A stretch of 48,762 nt of DNA from Akkermansia muciniphila (GCA_945861535.1 CAMAUZ010000062.1:1-48762), one strand, 5' to 3'. Shown: positions 7,727-15,896, counted from the first letter of the stretch. Numbers and translations are program-made. Notes: a model not told the origin generated them from the letters alone.

Positions 7727-8416
7727 TCAGCCACCGAATTTCTGCGCCAGGGCGCGGCGGGCGAGACGGGTAACGACGACCGTGACGGCGAGGGTTGCAA
7801 GCAGGCCGGTGGCGTAGAGCGCCCATTCGGCGGGCGTGCGCTGGCGGGGGCTGCCGGCGGCATCGGCGAGGGAGCCGAGGTAAACGTACAGCACCGTGCC
7901 GGGCATCATGCCGAGCCACGAGGCGAGGGCGTATTCGCGCAGGGGAACGCGGGTGAGGCCGAAGGCGTAGTTCAACAGCGTAAAGGGAAACACGGGCGAA
8001 AGGCGCGTGAGCACGACGATTTTCCAGCCTTCGTCCGCGACGGCCTGATCGAGCGCGGCGAACCGCGGGTTGGCGGCGACGCGACGCGCCACGGCGTCCC
8101 GCGCGAGATGACGGCCGACCAGGAAGGCCGCCGTCGCTCCGAGGGTCGAGGCGAGCGAGACGATCAGGGAGCCGTACCCAACGCCGTAAACGGCCCCGGC
8201 CCCGAGCGTCAGGACCGAGCCGGGAACGAGCAGCACGGTGGCAAGCACGTACACGGCGACGAACAAGACCGGTCCCCACGGACCCAGCGCCCGCATCCAG
8301 GCAAGGATCTGCCGCAGCGTGTCCTGCACCGGGAGCCACCGCGCGGCGACGAGCGCGGCGAGGACGACGGTGGCCCACAGGAGAAGCTTGGTGCGGGTGG
8401 TCGGGGCGGGGTTCAT
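7727..8416 (-). CDS. TVP38/TMEM64 (DedA/SNARE-associated) family membrane protein
   Basis: A 229-residue inner-membrane protein with about five hydrophobic segments. The family signature region is seen in VLATVLLVPGSVLTLGAGAVYG (residues about 58-80), followed by SLASTLGATAAFLVGRHLARD, then the conserved LTRLSPVFPFTLLNYAFGLT with Arg and Pro in the second re-entrant region, and SWLGMMPGTVLYVYLGS. VTT/DedA proteins are linked to lipid scrambling or undecaprenyl-phosphate recycling in other bacteria; a role here is only inferred. The start at 8416 is chosen because MNPAPTTRTK leads into the first membrane helix; the 23 codons further upstream fall in a palindromic repeat arm. Confidence 0.85.
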   Translation of the reverse strand: MNPAPTTRTKLLLWATVVLAALVAARWLPVQDTLRQILAWMRALGPWGPVLFVAVYVLATVLLVPGSVLTLGAGAVYGVGYGSLIVSLASTLGATAAFLVGRHLARDAVARRVAANPRFAALDQAVADEGWKIVVLTRLSPVFPFTLLNYAFGLTRVPLREYALASWLGMMPGTVLYVYLGSLADAAGSPRQRTPAEWALYATGLLATLAVTVVVTRLARRALAQKFGG

Positions 8417-8431
8417 CGCGCACTGCCCGTA

Positions 8432-8702
8432 GCCGCCGACGTGAGGAGAACCGCAGCGCCCAAAGTAGTCGCAGCATGTGGCCATCGTACCGGCGCGGGG
8501 CGCGGCGGGCGGGCGGGCCGAGGTCGCGGTACCGCAGGCGTCCTCGCCTGCGAGTTCGGGCGGCGTCTCGCCGCCCGTACCAACTCGGGGCGAGACGCCC
8601 CGCGAACTCGCAGGCGGGACGCCTGCGGTACCCAGACGCAGCCGTCCGGCGGCAGCCGGATGCTGTTGCCAACCGCGGGGTCCGCCTCCTCACGTCGGCG
8701 GC
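8432..8702. repeat. Second composite palindromic element with perfect 17-base inverted ends
   Basis: gccgccgacgtgaggag (8432-8448) is the exact reverse complement of 8686-8702, and the triple-hairpin unit 8529-8631 sits in the middle. It shares end sequence and core with the element at 7390-7702. It occupies nearly the whole gap between arsS and the TVP38 gene. Confidence 0.82.
8529..8631. repeat. Triple-hairpin repeat unit, copy 2
   Basis: Same arms as copy 1 (gtaccgcaggcgtc ... gacgcctgcggtac) with the two inner hairpins swapped in order, the gggcggcgtctcgccgccc hairpin now coming first. The swap suggests inversion of the core relative to copy 1. Confidence 0.88.
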
Positions 8703-8775
8703 CACGGGTCGGCAGCGCGTCCCGGCCGGGGTTTTGCGGCGTGCGGACGGCGTTGTTGCGGTGGTTCACGGCGGG

Positions 8776-9765
8776 CTATTGCAACGCGCCGGTGCAACTG
8801 CTGCCGGCCCCGGCGGTGCAGGCGAGGCAGTGGACGCCGGTGATGATTTCGCGTTCCGGCAAATCGTCGGGCGTGATGTCCCAGAGGAAACGGGGGCGCG
8901 GCGCGGCGGATGCGGCCGCGTCGTCCGCAGCGGTGGGCGCGCGGCCGAACTCCATCCGCAGATCGAGCATCTGGTTGAAGTCGCAATCATAAAGCTCGCC
9001 CTGGTAGCCGACGCTCAGCGTGCTGCGACACATGAGGCCGTCCACGGTGGCGGGATTGAAGGCGTTGGCGAGGAGTTCGAGATAGGCGTCCCACTGGCCG
9101 TGCTCGCGGAGGTCCGCGGCGAAGCGGGCGATGGGCTGGTTCGTGATGGTAAAGAGGCGGTGGAACACGATGCCGAATTGCTGCCGCAGCTCGGCGTGGT
9201 AGTCGGCCTCGAGTTCGGCCTGCGGGCCAGGGAGTTTCGGGCCGAGGGGATTGTAAACCAGATGCAGCGGCAGGCGCGTGCCGTAGCCGACGGCGTTGAG
9301 TTTTTGCAGCGCGCGGATGCTCTTGGCGAACACGCCATTACCGCGCTGCTGGTTCACATTTCCCGCCGAGTAACACGGCAGCGACGCGACGACCTCGACG
9401 GCGTGCGCGGCCAGGTAGTCGGGCAGCCAGCCGAAGTCCGGCTCCTCGATGATCGTGAGATTGTTGCGATCAATCACGCGCGCCCCGGCGGCGCGGCTGG
9501 TCTCGACAAGGAAGCGAAAGTGTTCGCTCAACTCGGGCGCGCCGCCGGTGAGGTCCACGACGGCGGGGCGATGCCGCTGAATCCAGTCGCCGATGCGGCG
9601 CGCGACCGCGGCGGTCATCATCTCGGTGCGCCACGGCGCGGCGTCCACATGGCAATGGCGGCAGGCCTGGTTGCACCGGCGGCCGACATTGATCTGCAAC
9701 GTCTCGAGGCGCGCGCGGGTGAGCGCGAGGCCGCGGGTGCGGAGCTGGGCATCGAAGCGGTTCAT
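8776..9765 (-). CDS. arsS: Arsenosugar biosynthesis radical SAM protein ArsS
   Basis: A 329-residue radical S-adenosylmethionine enzyme. The [4Fe-4S] motif CNQACRHCHVDA gives C31, C35 and C38. Family-specific blocks are LTGGAPELS, VIDRNNLTIIEEPDF, EVVASLPCYSAGNVNQQRG, HLVYNPLGP, FHRLFTITNQPI, LMCRSTLSVGYQGELYDCDF and a Cys-rich end HCLACTAGAGSSC (C313, C316, C324). In characterised members the enzyme adds the 5'-deoxyadenosyl group to dimethylarsenic, leading to arsenosugars. No arsM methyltransferase or other ars gene is in the window, so the arsenic role is by family only. The start at 9765 leads directly into the conserved N-terminus. Confidence 0.88.
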   Translation of the reverse strand: MNRFDAQLRTRGLALTRARLETLQINVGRRCNQACRHCHVDAAPWRTEMMTAAVARRIGDWIQRHRPAVVDLTGGAPELSEHFRFLVETSRAAGARVIDRNNLTIIEEPDFGWLPDYLAAHAVEVVASLPCYSAGNVNQQRGNGVFAKSIRALQKLNAVGYGTRLPLHLVYNPLGPKLPGPQAELEADYHAELRQQFGIVFHRLFTITNQPIARFAADLREHGQWDAYLELLANAFNPATVDGLMCRSTLSVGYQGELYDCDFNQMLDLRMEFGRAPTAADDAAASAAPRPRFLWDITPDDLPEREIITGVHCLACTAGAGSSCTGALQ

Positions 9766-9895
9766 GCAGGAAACACGGCGAGAGTTGGCCACAGATGGGA
9801 GCAAAAGGCACAAGAAGAATTGGGCGCAAAACAGGGCGTTGCGTTCGTCCGGCGGGCCGTGACTGCCAATCATCAACTATGCAGTGAGGGCGACG

Positions 9896-10059
9896 GGAGC
9901 GCGGCCTTTAGGCCGCAGAAACGTGCGACCTGTATAGGACGAACCAATTTTCGACCGACTTTGCTTTCGACTCACCAAATGGTGAGTGGCGATCCGCGGT
10001 CGGATTATCTGGAGCGTTCGCTACGGGCGGGCGTTTCTGCGGCCTGAAGGCCGCGCTCC
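9896..10059. repeat. Inverted-repeat element with 28-base arms (ggagcgcggcctt family)
   Basis: Arm 9896-9923 (ggagcgcggcctttaggccg...) matches the reverse complement of 10032-10059 with one mismatch. Each arm contains a gcggcc hairpin, and the centre carries the palindrome ctcaccaaatggtgag near 9972-9987. No coding capacity. A related single hairpin is seen at 41148-41172. Confidence 0.85.
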
Positions 10060-10086
10060 TTCCACGCTCCGGCTGAATCGTTACGG

Positions 10087-10114
10087 GTTATTACTAATTA
10101 CTGATTACTGATTA
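10087..10114. repeat. Heptanucleotide tract
   Basis: Four units in phase: gttatta, ctaatta, ctgatta, ctgatta, upstream of nadB. Confidence 0.8.
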
Positions 10115-10192
10115 CTCCCCCTCCGGCTTCTACTCCGCCCCTCCCCCATTGCCCCTTTGCGCTCCGGAGGCTTTGGGCTAAGGCTTGCGGGC

Positions 10193-11791
10193 ATGATTCA
10201 TCAATACGATTTCCTCGTGCTCGGCAGCGGGATTGCCGGGCTGTCGTTTGCGCTGAAGGCGGCGGCGCGCGGGCGGGTGGCGATCATCACGAAGAAGCAT
10301 CGCGCGGAGTCGAACACGAACTATGCGCAGGGCGGCATCGCGGCGGTGATCGGGAAGGAGGACTCGTTCGCGTCGCATGTGGCGGACACGCTCGACGCGG
10401 GCGCGGGGTTGTGCCGCGAGACGGTGGTGCGGACGATTGTCGAGGAGGGGCCGGCGCGGATTCAGGAATTGATCGAGCTGGGGGTGAAGTTCAGCGAGAC
10501 CGAGCGGCAGGGCGCGGAGAAGGGCTTTGATCTCGGGATGGAGGGCGGGCATTCGGCGCGGCGGATATTGCACGCGAAGGATACGACGGGCCGCGAGGTC
10601 GAGCGGGCGCTGCTGGCGGCGGTGGCGAGTCACCCGAACATCCGGGTGTTCGAGAATTTTTTTGCCATCGATCTGATCACGACGCGGAAGCTGGGGCTCG
10701 CGGGCGCGAATCGCTGTGTGGGCGTGTATGTGCTGATGGATGCGGTGGGCACAGTCGGGGCGTTCTCGGCACCGGTGGTGATGCTGGCGACGGGTGGGTG
10801 CGGGAAGGTTTATCTCTACACGACCAACCCCGACATCGCGACGGGCGACGGCGTGGCGATGGCGTATCGCGCGGGCGCGGCGGTGGCGAACATGGAGTTC
10901 ATCCAGTTTCACCCGACGTGTCTGTATCATCCCAAGGCGAAGTCGTTTCTCATCAGCGAGGCGGTGCGGGGCGAGGGCGGCGTGCTGCGGAATTTTTCGG
11001 GGCAGGAGTTCATGGAGAAATATCACGCGCTCAAATCGCTGGCGCCGCGCGACATCGTGGCGCGCGCGATTGACACGGAGATGAAGCGCAGCGGGGCCGA
11101 GCATGTGTGGCTGGACATCACGCACAAGCCGGCACGCTTCGTGATGGAGCGGTTCCCGAACATTTACCAGACGTGCCTGAAGTACGGGATCGACATCACC
11201 AAGGAGCCGATCCCGGTGGTGCCGGCGGCCCATTATCAGTGCGGCGGCGTGGTGACGAATGTCGATGGCGAGACGGACATCGCGGGCTTGTACGCCGTGG
11301 GCGAGGTGGCCTGCACGGGGCTGCACGGCGCGAACCGGCTGGCGAGCAATTCATTGCTCGAGGCCGTGGTCTGCGCGCACCGGGCGGCGCAGCGCATTCT
11401 CGCCGCGCCGCCGGAGCGCGCGACGGTGGCCGTGCCGGCGTGGGAGTCCCGTAACGCGCACAACACGGACGAGCTGGTCGTGGTGTCGCACAACTGGGAT
11501 GAAATCCGACGGCTGATGTGGGACTACGTCGGCATCGTGCGCACCAACAAACGGCTGCAACGGGCGCAGAAGCGCATCGCGAATTTGCAGGAGGAAATCC
11601 TCGAGTATTACTGGGATTTCGTGGTGACGAGCGACCTGCTCGAGTTGCGCAACATCGCCACGGTGGCCGAGGTGATCATCGCGTGTGCGCTGCAACGGCC
11701 GGAGAGCCGGGGGCTGAATTTCAATCTGGATTATCCGCAGGCCGATCCGGCGTGGGCGCAGCGCGAGACGGTGCTGCGGCGGGTGGGGTGA
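10193..11791 (+). CDS. nadB: L-aspartate oxidase
   Basis: A 532-residue FAD enzyme that oxidises L-aspartate to iminoaspartate, the first step of de novo NAD synthesis. The Rossmann dinucleotide loop is [16 protein letters not shown] near the N-terminus, followed by [25 protein letters not shown] with the substrate-site arginine, [40 protein letters not shown] and the flavin-capping [17 protein letters not shown] helical C-terminal domain completes the usual length. The ATG at 10193 is chosen because [13 protein letters not shown] begins the fold. nadA and nadC are not adjacent. It is followed by a long gene-free region without a visible terminator. Confidence 0.96.
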   Translation: MIHQYDFLVLGSGIAGLSFALKAAARGRVAIITKKHRAESNTNYAQGGIAAVIGKEDSFASHVADTLDAGAGLCRETVVRTIVEEGPARIQELIELGVKFSETERQGAEKGFDLGMEGGHSARRILHAKDTTGREVERALLAAVASHPNIRVFENFFAIDLITTRKLGLAGANRCVGVYVLMDAVGTVGAFSAPVVMLATGGCGKVYLYTTNPDIATGDGVAMAYRAGAAVANMEFIQFHPTCLYHPKAKSFLISEAVRGEGGVLRNFSGQEFMEKYHALKSLAPRDIVARAIDTEMKRSGAEHVWLDITHKPARFVMERFPNIYQTCLKYGIDITKEPIPVVPAAHYQCGGVVTNVDGETDIAGLYAVGEVACTGLHGANRLASNSLLEAVVCAHRAAQRILAAPPERATVAVPAWESRNAHNTDELVVVSHNWDEIRRLMWDYVGIVRTNKRLQRAQKRIANLQEEILEYYWDFVVTSDLLELRNIATVAEVIIACALQRPESRGLNFNLDYPQADPAWAQRETVLRRVG

Positions 11792-11799
11792 GGCGGAGA

Positions 11800-11848
11800 A
11801 AAGCTCCAAGGGCAAAGCTCAAAGCTCAAGGGAAGGGCCAAGGTTCAA
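11800..11848. repeat. Heptanucleotide tract, aaagctc class
   Basis: Units in phase: aaagctc, caagggc, aaagctc, aaagctc, aagggaa, gggccaa, ggttcaa. It starts just after the nadB stop. The same word class returns at 12630 and 48202, and in reverse orientation (gagcttt) at 13434 and 37780. Confidence 0.85.
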
Positions 11849-12160
11849 GCTCCGAGGCGGGCTGCACCGGCGGGCGGGCGAGGGCGCAAACCGTGTCGCG
11901 GGGCGTGGGGCGGAAGCGGTCCGACGGGCTGTTTGCAGGACCGGACAGTTTCACCGCGCCACGCGTAGCCACTGGAGCTTGATGTTTCCGTTGGGCTTTG
12001 GGCGTTAGCCGTTACGACTCAAAGATCGGCGCGCGGGCGATCTGCCGGCTCACGGCGTACTGCGAGCGGAAGCAGTGGGCGAGTCTGCGGCGTCTGGCTC
12101 ACCTTTCCGCGACGGTTCGCGCGGTGGGCAGAACGCTCCGACCACATGGTTACGACTAAC

Positions 12161-12351
12161 CCGTAACCATTCAGTCGAACCGAATCTTTTGGACCACGGA
12201 GACACGATGAACACAGCGGAAAACCACGGACTCGTGGTCGTTCGTCCTTCGCTGATTGGTGATTTGCTGCCGCCGATTCCGTCCCTCGCTCTTCTCTGTG
12301 TTCATCGTGTCTCTGTGGTCGAAGAAAATCGGGCCGACTGAATCGTTACGG
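12161..12351. mobile_element. MITE-like element, copy A, with imperfect terminal inverted repeats
   Basis: The ends (ccgtaaccattcagtcg... and ...cgactgaatcgttacgg) are near-perfect inverted repeats that continue inward through accacggagacacgatgaac and its complement, giving arms of about 50 bases. No transposase is encoded. The element is repeated in reverse orientation at 20762-20949 with close similarity also through the centre. The cacagagacac...gaacacag text resembles interspersed repeats common in Verrucomicrobiota genomes. Confidence 0.8.
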
Positions 12352-12403
12352 CTAAGAACTGCCCGCACCGGCCCGCGCGCTCAGCGCCGTTCCCGATCCG
12401 GGC

Positions 12404-12431
12404 AAAAAAAAGAACCGCCTCCCAGCGGTTC
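12404..12431 (-). terminator. Intrinsic terminator of structured RNA copy 1
   Basis: On the minus strand, stem gaaccgc / gcggttc followed by tttttttt (A-run 12404-12411 on the plus strand). Confidence 0.8.
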
Positions 12432-12572
12432 CATTCTGGCTCCTTTTTCCAAGTGGGGGTTATCCCTTGCGGGCCCTACCCCCACCTCCTTGGGAGTGAG
12501 TAGAGCCGACGATCCCGCACGAAAGCAAAACGGAGAACTACCTATATCGGCTGTCGGTAAAATTACCGACAG
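12404..12572 (-). ncRNA. Candidate structured RNA, copy 1 (unrecognised family)
   Basis: Read on the minus strand from 12572: a perfect hairpin with stem ctgtcggta (12564-12572) / taccgacag (12551-12559); a stretch whose complement at 12525-12545 is base-for-base identical in copy 2 and includes the C-rich word tagttctccg; an aaggagg word; a hairpin at 12485-12453 with outer stem gtggggg/cccccac and inner ccc-gcaa-ggg, a GNRA tetraloop; then a terminator hairpin (12431-12412) and an 8-T run. Copy 2 preserves every element, and the GNRA loop changes from gcaa to gaaa while keeping its class. No promoter was identified. A small regulatory RNA is the simplest reading; an attenuator or a mobile RNA-coding repeat is possible. 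I cannot match it to a known RNA family. Confidence 0.6.
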
Positions 12573-12629
12573 CAACGGGCGCTCGAAAATGGCTGGTGAA
12601 GAGCGCGCTTGCCGCGGAACGCGCTGGGA

Positions 12630-12685
12630 AAAGCTCCAAGCCTAAAGCTCAACGCTCACGGGAAACACCAAGCGACCAAGCCCAA
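12630..12685. repeat. Heptanucleotide tract, aaagctc class
   Basis: Units in phase: aaagctc, caagcct, aaagctc, aacgctc, acgggaa, acaccaa, gcgacca, agcccaa. It lies between the two structured RNA copies. Confidence 0.75.
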
Positions 12686-12936
12686 GCGAGGCGCTGTGAG
12701 ACGGCGAGAATCTCACGGCGCGGAATGTGTGTGAGTTCTCGCCGGGCGAAATCGCGGCGGAAGGCGCGCGCGATGGGCACAACGCGGCATTCATGCCGCC
12801 TCCAGGTGGTCGGGCCAGGAGCGTCCGAATGCGCAGCGACGGATGAACGATGCAGCGGCGTAAACGCCGCTCCCCGACTGCGACGCCAGCACACCGCAGT
12901 GGCACCGGGGGCGCGGCGGATATTTTCGATGTTTGC

Positions 12937-12966
12937 AAAAAAAAGGAACCGCCTTGCGGCGGTTCC
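12937..12966 (-). terminator. Intrinsic terminator of structured RNA copy 2
   Basis: Perfect stem ggaaccgcc / ggcggttcc with a gcaa loop (12945-12966), followed on the minus strand by tttttttt. Confidence 0.88.
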
Positions 12967-13108
12967 AGACTGGCTCCTTCTTCTTCCCGTGGGGGCTGTC
13001 CCTTTCGGGGGCTACCCCCACCTCCTTGGCGATGATTTAGGGCCACGCGCGCACGAGAACGCAAAACGGAGAACTACCTATCCCGGCTGTCGGCAAAAAT
13101 ACCGACAG
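12937..13108 (-). ncRNA. Candidate structured RNA, copy 2 (unrecognised family)
   Basis: Same architecture and order as copy 1, in the same orientation 365 bases away. Minus strand from 13108: hairpin ctgtcgg/ccgacag (13087-13108); the conserved C-rich stretch (plus-strand 13061-13081, identical to 12525-12545 of copy 1); a variable segment; aaggaggtg; a hairpin 13021-12989 with inner ccc-gaaa-ggg; then ggagccag, the terminator hairpin and the 8-T run. The variable segments differ freely while stems and the C-rich stretch are kept, as expected for functional RNA rather than a recent neutral duplication. A short reading frame crossing the second hairpin is not maintained between copies (a 2-base length difference before the terminator), which argues against coding. 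Confidence 0.6.
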
Positions 13109-13433
13109 AGGCGGGCGCACCGCTGCCGACCGTGGGCCTTCAGAAAACGCGGTGGACGAGGGCGGTTTTCTTGGAACCGCTCCGACAATGCTCCCAGCGC
13201 AAAACGCAAAGTTCCTGGGAAACACCAGGCCCAATCTGCTCTGCCGTCGGCACGCGGCTTTCCTGCCGCTTTCGCGCGGTGCGCTCCGGGCGGGTGCGAA
13301 CACGGCGCCGTGTGCGAACCGTAACTGACCGTGAACGCCGCGTGCCGGCGGCCCCGCCGGGGCATACCCTCCGATCTCCGTCGCCTCCTCGCCTTCGTCC
13401 ACCGCCCCATCCCAATGCCGCAAATTGTTCCTT

Positions 13434-13461
13434 GAGCTTTGAGCTTTAATCTTTGAGCTTT
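13434..13461. repeat. Heptanucleotide tract, gagcttt class
   Basis: gagcttt, gagcttt, aatcttt, gagcttt in phase, shortly upstream of the AAA+ ATPase gene. Confidence 0.85.
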
Positions 13462-13518
13462 TTCCCGTTCTTCATTCCCATCTTGTCTCCTCCCCTGCCG
13501 CGCTTCACGCTCGACGCC

Positions 13519-15465
13519 ATGCCCACCGAATCCGAATTCCTCGCCGATCCCGCCGCGCCGCGCTGGATCCGCGACGCGCTCCGCTTTCTGCCCGTCAAAT
13601 CGCAGTTCATCCTCGCGGGCAACATTCGCGACCGCTACCCGTTCCTCCTCGAAGCCGCCCAGCCGCCCAAGCCCGCGCAGCCCGCCACCGACACCCAGCC
13701 CGAGCTGCCCGCCGTCCCCGCGCAGCCCGCCAAATACGTCCCCCTTGCCCTCACCAGCTACGCCACCGAATCGCTCAAACTCCGCGGCTACCAGTTCTTC
13801 CTCGAATACAACGCCGTCGAAGGCTTCGGCGTCGTCACCCCGCGCGGCGAATCCGCCGACACGACGCGCAAGTTTTTCAGCGACACCTTCAAACTCACCT
13901 TCGACCCCACCGGCCGTGCCAAATGCAGCCTCGCCAAAGCTCTCGAAACCCTCGACCGCCTCGTCGCGCACAAGGACCATTTCATCGCCGTCTTCCTCGA
14001 CTTCGCCTCGCGCTACGCCAAGCGCGCCGACGTGCTCGACCCCGCCGAGCACGAGTTCTTCAGCAAGGCCCTCGTGCAATGCCACGGCGCGCAACCGCAC
14101 ATCACCGCCACCCATTCCCTCGCGCAGTTCAATTCCGTCTTCTGGCTTTGCGACAAGGAAAACGACCTGCCCGACTGGCTCGTCCTCAACAACCCCCGCC
14201 TCCGCGTCGTGACCATCCCGCGCCCAGATCATCTCCTGCGCCGCGCGCTCATCACGCAGATCACGCCCAGCCTGCCGGGCTGCTTCGAGGCCACCGACCA
14301 GCGCCGCGAGGATTTGCACGACGTCTTTGTCGAGCAGACCGAGGGCATGGTGCTCACCGACGTCATCGCGATCACGCAGCTCTGCCGCCGCGAACAGCTC
14401 CGCTTCGAGGACATCGGCGAGGCCGTGCGCCGCTACAAACTCGGCGTCACCGAAGACCCGTGGAAACGGCTCGACCGCAAAAAAATTGCCAACGCCGGTG
14501 ACTTCATCCGCCGCCGCGTCAAGGGCCAGCAGGCTGCGATTACCAAGTCCCTCGACATCATCAAACGCGCCGTCACCGGACTCTCCGGCTCGCAAGGCTC
14601 GCGCGCCGGCGGCCGTCCCCGCGGCGTCATGTTCCTCGCCGGCCCGACCGGCACCGGCAAAACCGAACTCGCCAAAACGCTCACCGAACTCCTCTTCGGC
14701 GACGAGCGCGCCTACATCCGCTTCGACATGTCCGAGTTCTCCGCCGAGCACGCCGACCAGCGCCTCATCGGCGCGCCGCCCGGCTACATCGGCTCCGACA
14801 TGGGCGGCGAACTCACCAACGCCATCCGCGAGAAACCCTTCTCCGTCGTGCTCTTCGATGAGATCGAGAAAGCCCACCCGCGCATCCTCGACAAGTTCCT
14901 CCAGATTCTCGACGACGGCGTCCTCACCAGCGGCCGCGGCGAACGCGTGTACTTCAGCGAAGCCGTCATCATTTTCACCTCCAACCTCGGCATCTATAAA
15001 TACGACGACGACGGCCGCCGCGTCCTCAACGTCCAGCCCGCCGAGCCGTACGAACAGGTCGAGCAAAAGGTCCGCGCCGAGATCGCCGACTACTTCAAGC
15101 TCCAGCTCAACCGCCCCGAGATCCTCAACCGCATTGGCGAAAACATTGTCGTCTTCGACTTCATCCGCCCCGACGTCGCCGTGCAGATTTTCGACAAAAT
15201 GGTCGGCGGAATCCTTGCCCGCCTCGCCGACCAGCAGCGCATCACCGTGACCCTCACCGACCCCGTCCGCACCACCCTGCGCGACCACTGCCTGCGCGAC
15301 CTCGGCAACGGCGGCCGCGGCGTCGGCAACCACCTCGAAGCCTGGCTCATCAACCCCCTCGCCCGCGCCCTCTTCGACGCCGACATCACCGCCGGCGGCA
15401 CCGTCACCATCACCTCCCTCGAACTCACCGACGGCGTCCCCACCGTAAGGTTGCAGGCGGGGTGA
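13519..15465 (+). CDS. AAA+ ATPase: degenerate N-terminal AAA-like half fused to a ClpA/B-type D2 module
   Basis: A 648-residue cytoplasmic protein. Residues 330-648 are a Clp/Hsp100 second AAA+ module: Walker A GPTGTGKT (375-382), pore-loop region PPGYIG, Walker B VVLFDEIEKAHP (443-454), sensor-1 FTSNLG, arginine-finger region LNRPEILNRIGEN, and a D2-small domain at the C-terminus. Residues 15-320 resemble an AAA domain without a P-loop: FILAGNIRDRYPF, a Walker B-like IAVFLDFASRY (156-166), a sensor-like LRVVTIPRPD and a helical lid with AITQLCRR. ClpB N-domain, middle coiled coil and ClpP-binding loop are not seen, so this is not a general chaperone. It heads a module with a membrane coiled-coil protein and a Ser/Thr kinase. 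The ATG at 13519 is chosen because the preceding 22 codons translate a heptad tract. Confidence 0.8.
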   Translation: MPTESEFLADPAAPRWIRDALRFLPVKSQFILAGNIRDRYPFLLEAAQPPKPAQPATDTQPELPAVPAQPAKYVPLALTSYATESLKLRGYQFFLEYNAVEGFGVVTPRGESADTTRKFFSDTFKLTFDPTGRAKCSLAKALETLDRLVAHKDHFIAVFLDFASRYAKRADVLDPAEHEFFSKALVQCHGAQPHITATHSLAQFNSVFWLCDKENDLPDWLVLNNPRLRVVTIPRPDHLLRRALITQITPSLPGCFEATDQRREDLHDVFVEQTEGMVLTDVIAITQLCRREQLRFEDIGEAVRRYKLGVTEDPWKRLDRKKIANAGDFIRRRVKGQQAAITKSLDIIKRAVTGLSGSQGSRAGGRPRGVMFLAGPTGTGKTELAKTLTELLFGDERAYIRFDMSEFSAEHADQRLIGAPPGYIGSDMGGELTNAIREKPFSVVLFDEIEKAHPRILDKFLQILDDGVLTSGRGERVYFSEAVIIFTSNLGIYKYDDDGRRVLNVQPAEPYEQVEQKVRAEIADYFKLQLNRPEILNRIGENIVVFDFIRPDVAVQIFDKMVGGILARLADQQRITVTLTDPVRTTLRDHCLRDLGNGGRGVGNHLEAWLINPLARALFDADITAGGTVTITSLELTDGVPTVRLQAG

Positions 15466-15896
15466 GATCCGCCAACTCCCCCGACGCACCGCGCCCCCTA
15501 TGGAGTGCGGCGGCAAGCGGAGCGCGACGCCGCTTTCGCCAACCCGCGACGCCCTCCGAATCCCTCCGCCCTGCGCCCTTCCGATATCTGCTGTGTTCTG
15601 TGAGCGCGACCTCCAATCCGCGACCCTCCCCAAGACACCGCAGAGATCGGAAAGACGCAGAGCACCGAAGCGAATCAGGAAACCCACGGCGAATGGTAGG
15701 GCGCGTCTGTCCACAGCGCGCCGCCGCACCGTCCGAACCCCCCAGCGGCGCGCTGAGACAGACGCGCCCTACCACCCACGCCCGACGCCCCCTTGCCTTC
15801 CGCTCCATCGATTGCTCCTCAACACCTCTCCCGTCGCCCACCAATTCTGCCTCGCCTCCCCCGCCCCCTCCCGCCACATTGCCCCCCAAAAAACCT
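15466..15896. other. Gap inside the AAA/coiled-coil/kinase module
   Basis: The gap is 431 bases. It holds the palindromic pair 15694-15774 and, at 15625-15670, a degenerate accgcagag/gacgcagag repeat. The frame is open throughout but its translation is low-complexity and unlike the gene downstream, so I treat it as non-coding. Confidence 0.6.
15694..15774. repeat. Palindromic repeat, ggtagggcgcgtc family, copy 1
   Basis: tggtagggcgcgtctgtc and its exact reverse complement gacagacgcgccctacca enclose an inner gcgcgccgc/gcggcgcgc pair. Other copies lie at 17738-17817 and 21661-21739. Confidence 0.9.

Larger units (their letters stand above)
9766..10192. other. Gap between divergent arsS and nadB
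   Basis: The gap holds the 164-base inverted-repeat element 9896-10059 and a heptad tract at 10087-10114. Promoters for both genes must lie here, but none could be defined. Confidence 0.5.
11792..13518. other. 1.7 kb gene-free region with repeats and two structured RNA candidates
   Basis: No open frame in these 1727 bases has a plausible start and protein-like composition. It contains heptad tracts (11800, 12630, 13434), a terminal-inverted-repeat element (12161-12351), small GC-rich hairpins (for example agcggcgtaaacgccgct near 12851-12868), and two tandem copies of a structured RNA (12404-12572 and 12937-13108, minus strand). Positions 11849-12160 hold nothing I can name. Confidence 0.7.

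Noticed and set aside
7482-8631. Possible CRISPR-like repeats
   Set aside because: The repeats are palindromic multi-hairpin units scattered singly, with no regular spacers and no cas genes.
12791-13021. Short coding frame through the second hairpin of the structured RNA (VGV-P-RD-PH shared by both copies)
   Set aside because: The two copies differ in length by two bases shortly after the shared part, so the frame is lost, while hairpins and terminator are kept. RNA structure explains the conservation better.
13078-15729. An 883-codon open frame on the minus strand opposite the AAA+ ATPase gene
   Set aside because: Its translation is Gly/Ala/Glu/Val low-complexity with no domain, as expected for the antisense of a high-GC gene; the plus strand has complete Clp motifs.
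15466-15896. N-terminal extension of the coiled-coil protein across the upstream gap
   Set aside because: The frame is open but runs through a palindromic repeat and has Pro/Arg/Ser-rich composition; the membrane segment begins right after the ATG at 15897.
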